The notes under the pieces are model-generated. The model was given only the letters and a program-made list of their open reading frames with translations, did no database searches and was not told where the DNA came from. 7,700 nt of DNA from an uncultured Lachnospiraceae bacterium (GTDB lineage Bacteria > Bacillota > Clostridia > Lachnospirales > Lachnospiraceae): positions 1-7,700 of the forward strand of contig CAJOQZ010000269.1 in NCBI GenBank assembly GCA_905236585.1, written 5' to 3'. The position numbers and the translations under genes were made by a program. Shown piece by piece: positions 1 to 7,157 of this stretch (its first letter is position 1; each line of letters begins with the position of its first letter).

Positions 1-104
1 AAATGGTGGATCTGATCATTTCCCAGCGGGCGTACGAATTAAATTCCCGCGCCATCACGACGAGCGATTCCATGCTGCAGACCGCCAATGAATTGAAGAG
101 ATAA
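1..104 (+). CDS. flgG: Flagellar distal-rod protein FlgG, C-terminal end (partial)
   Basis: The reading frame entering the window (codons in phase with base 3) ends at TAA 102-104. It encodes the last 33 residues, with the blocks QRAYELNSRAI, TTSDSMLQ and a final NELKR. This is the conserved C-terminal helix shared by flagellar rod and hook proteins, which packs in the core of the axial structure. The QRAYELNS...TSDSMLQ form is typical of FlgG, which builds the distal rod of the basal body after export by the flagellar type III system. FlgF has a similar tail, so the paralogue assignment is probable rather than certain. The rod-binding gene that follows fits a flgF-flgG-flgJ order. The 5' part lies outside the window. 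Confidence 0.85.
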   Translation, partial: MVDLIISQRAYELNSRAITTSDSMLQTANELKR

Positions 105-141
105 AAATTAACTTAAGGTAGAATGCGGAAATCGACTTTTA

Positions 142-219
142 TGCCGGGAACAAACAATCACCGTGTGAGGTTAAGGCATTCTTGCCGTCGAACACGGCGA
201 TTTGTTTGTTCCCAAGGCA
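142..219. repeat. Long imperfect inverted repeat in the flgG-flgJ gap
   Basis: The left arm (142-166) and right arm (192-219) are complementary along almost their whole length. GGGAACAAACAA at 146-157 faces TTGTTTGTTCCC at 202-213, CCGTGT at 161-166 faces ACACGG at 192-197, and TGCC at 142-145 faces GGCA at 216-219. The pairing is interrupted by a one-base bulge, a two-base bulge (214-215) and one A/C mismatch, which becomes a G-U pair in a minus-strand transcript. The loop contains a small hairpin of its own (GGCA 175-178 with TGCC 183-186). No T-run follows, so it does not look like an ordinary intrinsic terminator. It could be an RNA leader structure, a processing site or a small palindromic repeat. 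Function unknown. Confidence 0.75.
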
Positions 220-258
220 GGATTGGATGAAAAGTGATCTCCGTGAAAGGAGAATAGT

Positions 259-720
259 ATGGCTTTATCCGTAGATTCGTTATCGACAACGTATTTAAGT
301 TCGCTAAATACACAGGCAAAAAATACCGCGTCTTCCGCGAAGATCGACAAACTGACGAAGGGAACGGATTCCTTGCAGAATACGTCCTATGAAGAACTCG
401 AAGGGACAATGAAGACGTTCGAGAGTTATCTTTTGGAGCAGACCATGAAGGAGGTCAAGGAATCCATGAAGGAGATTCGCGGCGACGACGAGGACGAAGA
501 TCCGTTCATGTCGCAGACCAAGGATATGTACCTCGACCAGACGCTTAGTATGGTTGCGGAACAGATGGTGGATAAATACGCCTCGCGCCTTACCAAAGAT
601 TTCACCGATCAGACGGCGCGGATGTACGGCATCGACATCCCGGACGAGAAGGCGAAGAATGAAGAGGCAGACGCATCGGAGGATTCCGGTGCGGCGGAAG
701 CGGCGGCAGACGTATCATAA
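259..720 (+). CDS. flgJ: FlgJ-type flagellar rod-binding protein (no muramidase domain)
   Basis: This 153-residue protein resembles the N-terminal rod-binding domain of FlgJ, which caps and chaperones the growing flagellar rod in the cell envelope. The core runs from about residue 44 to 125. The segment around FESYLLEQTMKEV (54-66) matches the family's FE-x-L-x-x-Q-M-L-K pattern, and a second helix holds DMYLDQTLSMVAEQM (89-103). Between them is an acidic loop (GDDEDED, 75-81). The tail after about residue 128 is low-complexity, rich in Glu and Ala. Two-domain enterobacterial FlgJ is about twice as long and carries a peptidoglycan hydrolase. That half is absent here, as in many Firmicutes, so a separate hydrolase must open the wall. 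The start is supported by AAAGGAG at 246-252. The position behind flgG supports the call; similarity alone is moderate. Confidence 0.72.
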   Translation: MALSVDSLSTTYLSSLNTQAKNTASSAKIDKLTKGTDSLQNTSYEELEGTMKTFESYLLEQTMKEVKESMKEIRGDDEDEDPFMSQTKDMYLDQTLSMVAEQMVDKYASRLTKDFTDQTARMYGIDIPDEKAKNEEADASEDSGAAEAAADVS

Positions 721-729
721 GAGCGAACA

Positions 730-2976
730 ATGACGGAATTAACCGGTTATATCGACCATATCATATTTCAAAACGAAGAGAACGGCTACAAGATCATGGT
801 CCTCATCCCGGAAGGGGACGTCCCGGAGGATGAGGCGACTGCCGACGGCAGCGTGACGTGCACAGGCATTTTCCCCGGCATCGGAACCGGGGAAAATTTG
901 CGTATGCAGGGAGAGTTTGTCAGCCACCGCACCTACGGCAGACAGTTTCAGATGAAGATGTTTGAAGTTGTGGCGCCGAGGGACGAGGAGGCGATCCGGC
1001 GGTACTTATCCTCCGGGGCGATCCGCGGGATCGGGGCAAAACTCGCCGAGCGCATCATCAATGTATTTGGCGCGGATACGCTTACCGTAATGGAACGCGA
1101 GCCGGAGCGGCTTGTCGCCGTAAAGGGCATATCCGAACGGATGGCAATGGATATCGCCGAAAAGATGATGGACAAACAGGGGCTGCGCAACGCGGTCTTG
1201 TTTTTGTCTGGGCTGGCGCTTACCAACAATCAGGCGGTCAAAATATATCAGACCTACGGAGACGACTTCCGGCGGATTATTGAGGAGAATCCGTACCGGC
1301 TGGCGGAGGATATCGACGGCATCGGATTCAAGATCGCCGACGCCATTGCGGCACGGATGGGGATCGCGGTGGATTCGGATTTCAGGGTGCGCTGCGGCGT
1401 GCTGTACGTCTTGAACCGCATGACAAGCGCCGGACATACCTATCTGCCGAAGGAGGAACTGACGCAGCATACGCAGAATTTGCTGGGGCTTGACGCAGTC
1501 GCGTTGGACGATCATCTGGTGCAGTTGTCGCTGGATAAGAAGATTGTGCAAAAATTCGAAAACGTCTACCTTGCGCCGCTTTATCGTGCGGAGGCAGGTG
1601 CGGCGGGGATGCTTTACGGACTGGATGAGGAATACGGGCTGGATGAGCAGAAGGCGAAGAAGCGGATTGCGCAGATTGAAGCCGAAGAGAAAATGACGCT
1701 CGACGAGGTGCAGCGGGAAGCGGTCTTAACATCGGCGCGGCACGGCGTCTTTATATTGACGGGCGGTCCGGGAACCGGGAAGACGACGACGACGAAAGCG
1801 ATCATCCGCTATTTTGAGAAAGAGGGGCTGGATATCTTTCTTGCGGCGCCGACCGGGCGGGCGGCAAAACGGATGAGCGAGGCGACCGGATATGAAGCGC
1901 GGACGATCCACCGGATGCTGGGGGTCAGCGGAGAGAATTTTGACAAAAACGAAACGCAAAGAAAGCCCCGCTTCGAGTACAACGAAGAGAATCCGCTCGA
2001 ATGCGACGTCGTTATCATTGACGAGGTATCCATGGTCGACATCCGACTGTTCTATTCGCTGCTTAAGGCGGTGCCGCAGGGGACGCGGCTGATCCTTGTC
2101 GGGGATGAGAACCAGCTGCCGAGCGTCGGACCGGGGAATGTGCTAAAAGACGTTATAGCGTCGGGGTGCTTTTCCGTGGTAACGCTTACGACCATCTTCC
2201 GGCAGGCAAAGATGAGCAACATCATAGTAAACGCCCATGCGATCAACCGGGGCGAGCATGTGAAGATTGACAATAAAAACAGCCGGGACTTTTTTTTCAT
2301 GAAGCGCGACACATCGGAAAAGGTCACGAATCAACTGCTTCGCCTCATAACGAAAAGCATGCCGGAATTTTTGCAGATTGCGCCGTTGGACGTGCAGATC
2401 CTGACGCCGACCCGGATGGGCGACGTTGGCGTGGAGCGGCTTAACGTCGTCCTGCAGCGGCAGTTGAATCCGCCCGCGCCCGGCAAAGCGGAGCATACCT
2501 TCGGCGAGAGGATTTTTCGGGCGGGCGATAAAGTCATGCAGATTAAGAACAACTACCAGATGCCTTGGGAAGTGTTCGGAAAAAACGGACGGCTGATCGA
2601 CGCCGGGGAGGGCGTCTTCAACGGCGACGTCGGCATCATTAAGGAACTCGACGACTACGCGCAGGAAATGCGCGTCGTATTCGACGAGGGGCGCGAGGTG
2701 CTCTATTCCTTCAAGCAGACGGACGAACTCGAACACGCCTACGCGCTGACGATCCATAAATCGCAGGGCAGCGAATACCCCTGCGTGATATTGCCGCTTC
2801 TGCCCGGACCAAAGATGCTGATGAACCGCAACCTGCTATATACCGCAATCACGCGGGCGACGCGGTGCGTCGTGATCGTCGGGATGACGGATGTGTTTTA
2901 CGCCATGATCGACAACTCCACGGAGAGAAAACGCTATAGCGGCTTAACGGAGCGGCTGCAGGAATTGATTCCTTAA
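730..2976 (+). CDS. recD2: RecD2-type ATP-dependent DNA helicase (SF1B, RecD-like)
   Basis: This complete 748-residue protein belongs to the RecD2 (YrrC) family of 5'-3' superfamily 1B helicases, which act in DNA repair and replication-fork maintenance without RecB or RecC. Residues 1-82 form the family's N-terminal domain, including HRTYGRQFQ (66-74). Helix-hairpin-helix repeats follow (GAIRGIGAKLAERI at 96-109, and around GISERM and DGIGFKIAD). The helicase motifs are all present: Walker A GGPGTGKT (345-352), motif II DEVSMVD (from D431), motif III GDENQLP (458-464), motif IV TTIFRQA (487-493), motif V HKSQGSE (676-682) and motif VI YTAITRAT (704-711, with R709). ATG 730 lies 9 bases after the flgJ stop behind only a weak GAG, which suggests translational coupling to flgJ. 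The length is normal and no key residue is missing. Confidence 0.95.
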   Translation: MTELTGYIDHIIFQNEENGYKIMVLIPEGDVPEDEATADGSVTCTGIFPGIGTGENLRMQGEFVSHRTYGRQFQMKMFEVVAPRDEEAIRRYLSSGAIRGIGAKLAERIINVFGADTLTVMEREPERLVAVKGISERMAMDIAEKMMDKQGLRNAVLFLSGLALTNNQAVKIYQTYGDDFRRIIEENPYRLAEDIDGIGFKIADAIAARMGIAVDSDFRVRCGVLYVLNRMTSAGHTYLPKEELTQHTQNLLGLDAVALDDHLVQLSLDKKIVQKFENVYLAPLYRAEAGAAGMLYGLDEEYGLDEQKAKKRIAQIEAEEKMTLDEVQREAVLTSARHGVFILTGGPGTGKTTTTKAIIRYFEKEGLDIFLAAPTGRAAKRMSEATGYEARTIHRMLGVSGENFDKNETQRKPRFEYNEENPLECDVVIIDEVSMVDIRLFYSLLKAVPQGTRLILVGDENQLPSVGPGNVLKDVIASGCFSVVTLTTIFRQAKMSNIIVNAHAINRGEHVKIDNKNSRDFFFMKRDTSEKVTNQLLRLITKSMPEFLQIAPLDVQILTPTRMGDVGVERLNVVLQRQLNPPAPGKAEHTFGERIFRAGDKVMQIKNNYQMPWEVFGKNGRLIDAGEGVFNGDVGIIKELDDYAQEMRVVFDEGREVLYSFKQTDELEHAYALTIHKSQGSEYPCVILPLLPGPKMLMNRNLLYTAITRATRCVVIVGMTDVFYAMIDNSTERKRYSGLTERLQELIP

Positions 2977-2980
2977 TCCC

Positions 2981-3009
2981 TTGCATTTTCCTGATAATTA
3001 TGCTAAAAT
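2981..3009 (+). promoter_or_regulatory. Candidate sigma-A promoter with extended -10, upstream of opp operon
   Basis: TTGCAT (2981-2986) is separated by 17 bases from TAAAAT (3004-3009). The -10 box is preceded by TATGC (2999-3003), which fits the Gram-positive extended -10 pattern TRTGN. The -35 box is poor (TTG then three mismatches), so the extension would carry the activity. Transcription would start near 3016, just before the stem-loop at 3022-3057, placing that stem-loop at the 5' end of the opp message. It is the best promoter candidate in the 122-base recD2-oppB gap, read by eye only. Confidence 0.45.
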
Positions 3010-3021
3010 ATGCCGCGTGCT

Positions 3022-3060
3022 AAGGCGCACATCCGAAAATGCGGATATGTGCGCCTTTTA
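3022..3060 (+). terminator. Intrinsic terminator after recD2 (possible leader stem-loop of opp)
   Basis: AAGGCGCACATCCG (3022-3035) pairs with CGGATATGTGCGCCTT (3042-3057) through 14 base pairs with a two-base bulge and a six-base loop. The stem runs directly into TTTT (3056-3059). This is a good Rho-independent terminator for the recD2 transcript, although the T-run is short. It is oriented for + strand transcription; no T-run lies on the other side. Because a candidate promoter sits upstream, it could also act inside the opp leader. Confidence 0.7.
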
Positions 3061-3098
3061 CCTGTGTAAATGAAATATATTCGGTTGAGGGAAAGTAT

Positions 3099-4019
3099 AT
3101 GGCGAAGTATATCGTTAAGCGAATATTATTCGGTCTGCTGACGGCGTTTTTGGTGGCGACGCTGACGTTTTTCATTATGAATCTCGTGCCGGGAGGCCCG
3201 TTCCTTTCAGAGAAGGCGGTTACGCCGCAGGCGCAGGCGGCAATGGAGGCGAAGTACGGACTCGACAAGCCGCTGTTTCAGCAGTACCTGACATATATGG
3301 GCGACCTGCTGCACGGGGATCTGGGAGATTCGTTAAAAAAGCGCGGCTTCACGGTGAACCGCATCATAGCGGAGCGTTTTCCCGTGTCGGCGCGGATTGG
3401 CGGATTTGCGATACTGCTTGCGTTTTGTGCGGGGGTTCCGCTCGGTTCGGTAGCCGCCTACAAGCGAAGCAAGATGGTGGACAATATCATCATTGTATTT
3501 TCCACCGCGGGAATCGCGATACCGAGTTTTTTATCGTCAACGCTGCTGCTATATTTTCTCTCAACGCAGTGGGGAATGCTGCCGTCACTGTTTAACCTGA
3601 ACAATCCGCAGTCGTATATCATGCCGGTGATCGCGCTGGCGCTTTACCCGATGTGCTATATTGCGCGGCTGATGCGCTCGTCCATGCTCGACGTCATCGG
3701 GCAGGACTACATGCGTACCGCACGGGCAAAAGGCGTATCGACGACGTCTTCCATTTTCAAACACGCGCTCCGCAACGCGATCCTGCCGGTCGTTACCTAT
3801 TTGGGACCGCTGATGGCGTCGCTGATGACCGGGAGTTTTATCGTGGAAAAAATCTTTACCATTCCGGGCTTGGGACATGAATTTGTCGGGGCGATCACGT
3901 CCCGCGACTATCCGCTTATTATGGGAACGACGATTTTCCTTGCGACGTTTTTGATTACCATGAATGTGGTGGTGGATATCGTGTATGTTTTCGTTGACCC
4001 GCGGATTAAATTACGTTAA
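3099..4019 (+). CDS. oppB: Oligopeptide/dipeptide ABC transporter permease OppB
   Basis: This 306-residue integral membrane protein is one half of the channel of a peptide ABC importer. It begins with MAKYIVKRILFG and a first membrane segment at about residues 9-30, followed by the conserved Pro-Gly-Gly-Pro after TM1 and an extracytoplasmic segment with YGLDKPLFQQY (53-63) and GDLGDS (73-78). Further membrane segments start near residues 100, 130 and 174, and two more lie in the C-terminal part. The coupling (EAA) loop that docks on the ATPases is at 203-226: DYMRTARAKG followed by ILP. The protein ends with VDPRIKLR, as is usual for OppB. Start choice: the frame is open from ATG 3039, but that codon lies inside the terminator stem-loop and encodes a poor N-terminus. 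ATG 3099 has GAGGGA at 3087-3092 and gives the normal family start. Transport specificity cannot be read from the sequence; DppB or AppB are equally possible names. Confidence 0.92.
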   Translation: MAKYIVKRILFGLLTAFLVATLTFFIMNLVPGGPFLSEKAVTPQAQAAMEAKYGLDKPLFQQYLTYMGDLLHGDLGDSLKKRGFTVNRIIAERFPVSARIGGFAILLAFCAGVPLGSVAAYKRSKMVDNIIIVFSTAGIAIPSFLSSTLLLYFLSTQWGMLPSLFNLNNPQSYIMPVIALALYPMCYIARLMRSSMLDVIGQDYMRTARAKGVSTTSSIFKHALRNAILPVVTYLGPLMASLMTGSFIVEKIFTIPGLGHEFVGAITSRDYPLIMGTTIFLATFLITMNVVVDIVYVFVDPRIKLR

Positions 4020-4029
4020 GGAATAAAAT

Positions 4030-5079
4030 ATGGATACGGCAAAAAAGAAAAACCTTTTGAGTTTACAGTTGAATGTGGATGACTTCGTACCGGCGAGCGC
4101 GGACGAGAAGGAATCCCTTGTCATCATGCGGGAGTCCGTCGGCTTCTGGCAGGACGGCTTCCGGCGATTCAAAAAAAACAAGATCGCGATGACGGCGCTT
4201 GCCGTCGTCATCATCATCTGTATATTCGCTTTTATTGTTCCGGCGTTTTATCCGTACGGCTACGAGCAGCAGATGAAAGGCTCCGAGCGGCTCGGGATCA
4301 TGGAGTATTCCAAGACCGAACAGGCGAGGATGGAAGAAGGAGAGGGCATATTCCCACACATTTTGGGAACCGATCAGAACGGTCGTGACTACGCGATCCG
4401 CGTCATGGTCGGCGCGAGAGTGTCGATGACGGTCGGCATCGTGGCGTCGCTTCTCATTTTGCTGATCGGCGCAACCTACGGAGCGATCGCGGGATATTTC
4501 GGCGGCATGGCGGATATGGTGATGATGCGGATCGTCGATATCCTCTATACTGTGCCGGATGTTCTGATCATCATTCTTTTGGCGCAGGTGCTGGAGTTTC
4601 CGCTGCAGAATCTCTCAAAAGTCCCCGGCTTCGGCTGGATCGGATCGTTAGGTCCTAACATGGTGTCGATGTTTATCGTATTCGGACTGTTGTACTGGGT
4701 CGGCATGGCGCGCATCATCCGGGGACAGATCATGCTGTTAAAACAAAATGAATACGTGACGGCGGCGCACGCAATGGGCGCGACGAACGGACGCATCATA
4801 AAAAAGCATCTTCTGACGAACTGCATCGGAACGCTGATCGTAACCACGACGCTGCAGATTCCGTCTTCGATTTTTACCGAGTCGTTCTTAAGTTTCTTAG
4901 GGTTGGGCGTACAGGCACCGATGCCGTCGCTCGGCTCGCTGGCGTCTGCGGCGTTAAACGGGCTGCAGACCTACCCGGAGAAACTGTTCGCCCCGGCTTT
5001 TATGATATTTGTGATTATCTTAAGTTTCAACCTGTTAGGCGACGGACTGCGGGACGCGTTCGATCCCAAGATGAAGTAG
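4030..5079 (+). CDS. oppC: Oligopeptide/dipeptide ABC transporter permease OppC
   Basis: This 349-residue protein is the second channel subunit and pairs with OppB. The first 50 or so residues form the cytoplasmic OppC N-terminal region (FWQDGFRRFKKNKIA leading into TM1 at about 53-75). An extracytoplasmic segment contains HILGTDQNGRDYAIRVMVGAR, the family hallmark before the permease core. The EAA coupling loop starts at residue 241 (EYVTAAHAMGAT, G250), and the C-terminus has ESFLSFLGLGVQAP, GDGLRDAFDPK and a lysine-rich end. It lies 10 bases behind oppB, with AAGGA (4018-4022) overlapping the oppB stop, so the two are co-translated. Three consecutive in-frame TAG codons (5077-5085) end the gene. 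The segment around residues 82-112 (from the GSERLGIMEY region) is a charged extracytoplasmic stretch of ordinary kind for this subfamily. Confidence 0.93.
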   Translation: MDTAKKKNLLSLQLNVDDFVPASADEKESLVIMRESVGFWQDGFRRFKKNKIAMTALAVVIIICIFAFIVPAFYPYGYEQQMKGSERLGIMEYSKTEQARMEEGEGIFPHILGTDQNGRDYAIRVMVGARVSMTVGIVASLLILLIGATYGAIAGYFGGMADMVMMRIVDILYTVPDVLIIILLAQVLEFPLQNLSKVPGFGWIGSLGPNMVSMFIVFGLLYWVGMARIIRGQIMLLKQNEYVTAAHAMGATNGRIIKKHLLTNCIGTLIVTTTLQIPSSIFTESFLSFLGLGVQAPMPSLGSLASAALNGLQTYPEKLFAPAFMIFVIILSFNLLGDGLRDAFDPKMK

Positions 5080-5086
5080 TAGTAGT

Positions 5087-5115
5087 GTAACTGTTCAGGG
5101 GACCTGAACAGTTAC
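5087..5115. repeat. Perfect 13-bp inverted repeat between oppC and oppD
   Basis: GTAACTGTTCAGG (5087-5099) and CCTGAACAGTTAC (5103-5115) are exact reverse complements around a three-base spacer (GGA). The hairpin begins 2 bases after the triple TAG that ends oppC and finishes one base before the oppD Shine-Dalgarno (AAGGAG, 5117-5122). No T-run follows, so it is not a canonical terminator. It may stabilise or process the mRNA between permease and ATPase genes, modulate oppD translation, or be a copy of a dispersed palindromic element. I noticed no second copy in this window. Confidence 0.9.
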
Positions 5116-5129
5116 AAAGGAGTCCATAC

Positions 5130-6131
5130 ATGAGTGAGTATTTAGTTAATATCCAGCATGAACGCCTGTCGTTTTTTACCCCTGCGGGCGAAGTCAAAGC
5201 CTTAAACGACGTAACGATTCAGATGAGGGAAGGCGAGGTCTTAGGCATCGTCGGCGAATCCGGATCGGGAAAGTCGGTTACGGCGTATTCGATCATGGGG
5301 CTGACCGCGGAGAACGGGAAGATCGTCGGCGGCAGCGTGGAGTTCAACGGACACCGCATCGACCAGATGACGGAAAAAGAGATGCGCAAGATTCGCGGCA
5401 AAGAGGTTTCGATCATTTTCCAAGACCCGATGACGTCCTTAAATCCGGTCTATACCATCGGCAACCAGATCGGCGAGGCGATCCGTCTGCATACGGATAA
5501 AAAGGGCGACGAAGTGAGAAAACGCACGATCGCACTTTTGCAGCTCGTCGGCATCAATGAACCGGAAAAGCGAATCAAACAGTATCCGCACGAACTCTCC
5601 GGCGGGATGCGGCAGCGGATCGTAATTGCGATGGCGCTTGCGTGCCAGCCGAAACTATTGATCGCCGATGAGCCGACGACGGCGCTCGACGTGACGATAC
5701 AGGCGCAGATATTAGAGTTGATGGACGATCTGAAAGAGGTCATGAATATGGGGATTATCATGATTACCCATGACCTCGGCGTGGTTGCGTCGATGTGCGA
5801 CCATATTGCGGTCATGTATGCGGGCGAGATCGTCGAGTACGGAACGACGGACGACATATTTTATCATCCCCGCCATGAATACACGAAGGGGCTGATCCGC
5901 TCGATTCCGAAATTTTACGAAGAGGCGTATGAGCGGCTGGTGCCGATCGAAGGGCAGCCGGTCGATTTATTGAATCCGCCGAAGGGATGCCCGTTCGCGC
6001 CGCGCTGCGATTCCTGCATGAAGATATGCTTAAGCCGCAAGCCGGAGCGGACAGAGTTTTCGGACGAGCATTACGCAAGATGCTGGCTCAATGAAAAAGC
6101 GCAGTTTGAAGAGGAAGCGAAAGGAAGGTGA
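5130..6131 (+). CDS. oppD: Oligopeptide/dipeptide ABC transporter ATPase OppD
   Basis: This 333-residue nucleotide-binding subunit is one of two ATPases that drive peptide import from the cytoplasmic face. Walker A is GESGSGKS (42-49), the Q-loop is at Q98 (FQDPMTSLNP), the signature is LSGGMRQR (156-163), Walker B ends in D180-E181 followed by PTTALD, and the switch histidine is H214 (THDLG). All catalytic residues are intact. The C-terminal oligopeptide-transporter domain carries the four-cysteine motif of the family at C287, C293, C300 and C318, with an extra C296. In relatives such a motif has been linked to an iron-sulfur cluster, which is untested here. The start at ATG 5130 has AAAGGAG at a normal 7-base spacing. 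Partner of OppF and coupled to OppB/OppC. Confidence 0.94.
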   Translation: MSEYLVNIQHERLSFFTPAGEVKALNDVTIQMREGEVLGIVGESGSGKSVTAYSIMGLTAENGKIVGGSVEFNGHRIDQMTEKEMRKIRGKEVSIIFQDPMTSLNPVYTIGNQIGEAIRLHTDKKGDEVRKRTIALLQLVGINEPEKRIKQYPHELSGGMRQRIVIAMALACQPKLLIADEPTTALDVTIQAQILELMDDLKEVMNMGIIMITHDLGVVASMCDHIAVMYAGEIVEYGTTDDIFYHPRHEYTKGLIRSIPKFYEEAYERLVPIEGQPVDLLNPPKGCPFAPRCDSCMKICLSRKPERTEFSDEHYARCWLNEKAQFEEEAKGR

Positions 6132-6136
6132 ACGAA

Positions 6137-7123
6137 ATGAGTGGAAACAAAAATCTCCTTGAAGTCACCGACTTGAAGCAGTATTTTCCGGTTGCGGGTT
6201 CGCGTGCGGTGGTGCATGCGGTGGACGGCGTGTCGCTTACGATAAAAAAGGGAGAAACGTTTGGCTTGGTCGGCGAATCCGGCTGCGGCAAGACGACGAC
6301 CGGACGTTCGATCTTGCGGCTGACCGAACCTACCGCCGGGAAAATCGTCTATGACGGCGAGGTGCTGTTCGATTCCGAAACGAAGCAGAAAGAGGACATG
6401 CTTCCCTACCGTCGGAAGATGCAGATCGTGTTCCAAGATCCGTACGCGTCCTTAGACCCGCGGATGACGGTCGGGGATATCGTCGGGGAGCCGATGGACA
6501 TACATAAATTATACGATACGAAGGAAGACCGCAGGGCGAGGATCATCGAACTGTTGGAGCATGTGGGGCTTAATTCCGAGCATGCGAACCGTTTTCCGCA
6601 TGAGTTTTCCGGCGGACAGCGGCAAAGGGTCGGCATTGCCCGGGCGCTTGCGGTAGACCCGGAATTTATCGTCTGCGACGAACCGGTTTCGGCGCTTGAC
6701 GTGTCGATTCAGGCGCAGGTGGTGAACATGTTCGAAGACCTGCAAAAAGAGATGGGGCTGACCTATCTGTTTATCGCGCATGACCTGTCGATCGTCAATC
6801 ATATTTCCGACCGGATCGGCGTCATGTATTTGGGACATCTGGTAGAGGTGGCGGAGTCGGAGGAGTTGATCTTCCATTCGGCGCATCCGTATACGCGGTC
6901 CCTGATTTCGGCGGTGCCGATCGCCGACCCGAAGATTGCGCGGGAGTCCAAGCGGATCATATTGGAGGGAGATGTCCCGTCGCCGGTGAATCCGCCGAGC
7001 GGATGCCCGTTTCGGACGAGGTGCCCGTATGCCGACGAGGCGTGCGCCGCACAAATGCCGGAGTTAAAAGAGATCGCGCCGGGGCATCAGGCGGCGTGCA
7101 TCCATTTGGATAAGGTGTCATAG
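6137..7123 (+). CDS. oppF: Oligopeptide/dipeptide ABC transporter ATPase OppF
   Basis: This 328-residue protein is the second ATPase of the importer. Walker A is GESGCGKT (46-53), the Q-loop glutamine is Q100 (FQDPYAS), the signature is FSGGQRQR (157-164), Walker B ends in D181-E182 followed by PVSALD, and the switch histidine is H215 (AHDLS). The N-terminal LKQYFPV is typical of OppF/DppF rather than OppD. The C-terminal cysteines C290, C296, C303 and C321 have the same spacing (6, 7, 18) as the four in OppD. Start choice: a GTG at 6128 overlaps the oppD stop, but the AAGGAAGG at 6121-6128 is too close to it and sits 8 bases before ATG 6137. I therefore use ATG 6137; the GTG would add three residues. 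The close spacing to oppD suggests coupled, roughly equal synthesis of the two ATPases. Confidence 0.93.
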   Translation: MSGNKNLLEVTDLKQYFPVAGSRAVVHAVDGVSLTIKKGETFGLVGESGCGKTTTGRSILRLTEPTAGKIVYDGEVLFDSETKQKEDMLPYRRKMQIVFQDPYASLDPRMTVGDIVGEPMDIHKLYDTKEDRRARIIELLEHVGLNSEHANRFPHEFSGGQRQRVGIARALAVDPEFIVCDEPVSALDVSIQAQVVNMFEDLQKEMGLTYLFIAHDLSIVNHISDRIGVMYLGHLVEVAESEELIFHSAHPYTRSLISAVPIADPKIARESKRIILEGDVPSPVNPPSGCPFRTRCPYADEACAAQMPELKEIAPGHQAACIHLDKVS

Positions 7124-7157
7124 CAAGCGAGTGAATCGATTTTTTTTCCACAATGGT

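Noticed and set aside
158..409. Minus-strand open frame of 83 codons across the flgG-flgJ gap
   Set aside because: Part of it is the complement of the inverted repeat and part is opposite flgJ. There is no clear ribosome site and no recognisable domain.
1006..1551. Long minus-strand open frame inside recD2 (181 codons)
   Set aside because: It lies opposite strongly conserved recD2 coding sequence, and its translation is rich in Arg, His and Pro without any recognisable motif. It is a shadow frame. The same holds for 2143-2757 and 6509-7054 on the minus strand.
3039..3098. Longer oppB start at ATG 3039
   Set aside because: The codon is in the loop and stem of the terminator, has no suitable ribosome site, and would add 20 residues absent from the usual OppB N-terminus.
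6128..6136. GTG start for oppF overlapping the oppD stop
   Set aside because: The purine-rich ribosome site runs up to the GTG itself, which leaves no spacing, while ATG 6137 has an 8-base spacing. It remains possible but less likely.
7140..7147. Run of eight T after oppF as a terminator
   Set aside because: No GC-rich stem precedes it; only a 3-bp pairing is visible. The downstream stem-loops are not followed by T. oppA is therefore likely still within the operon.
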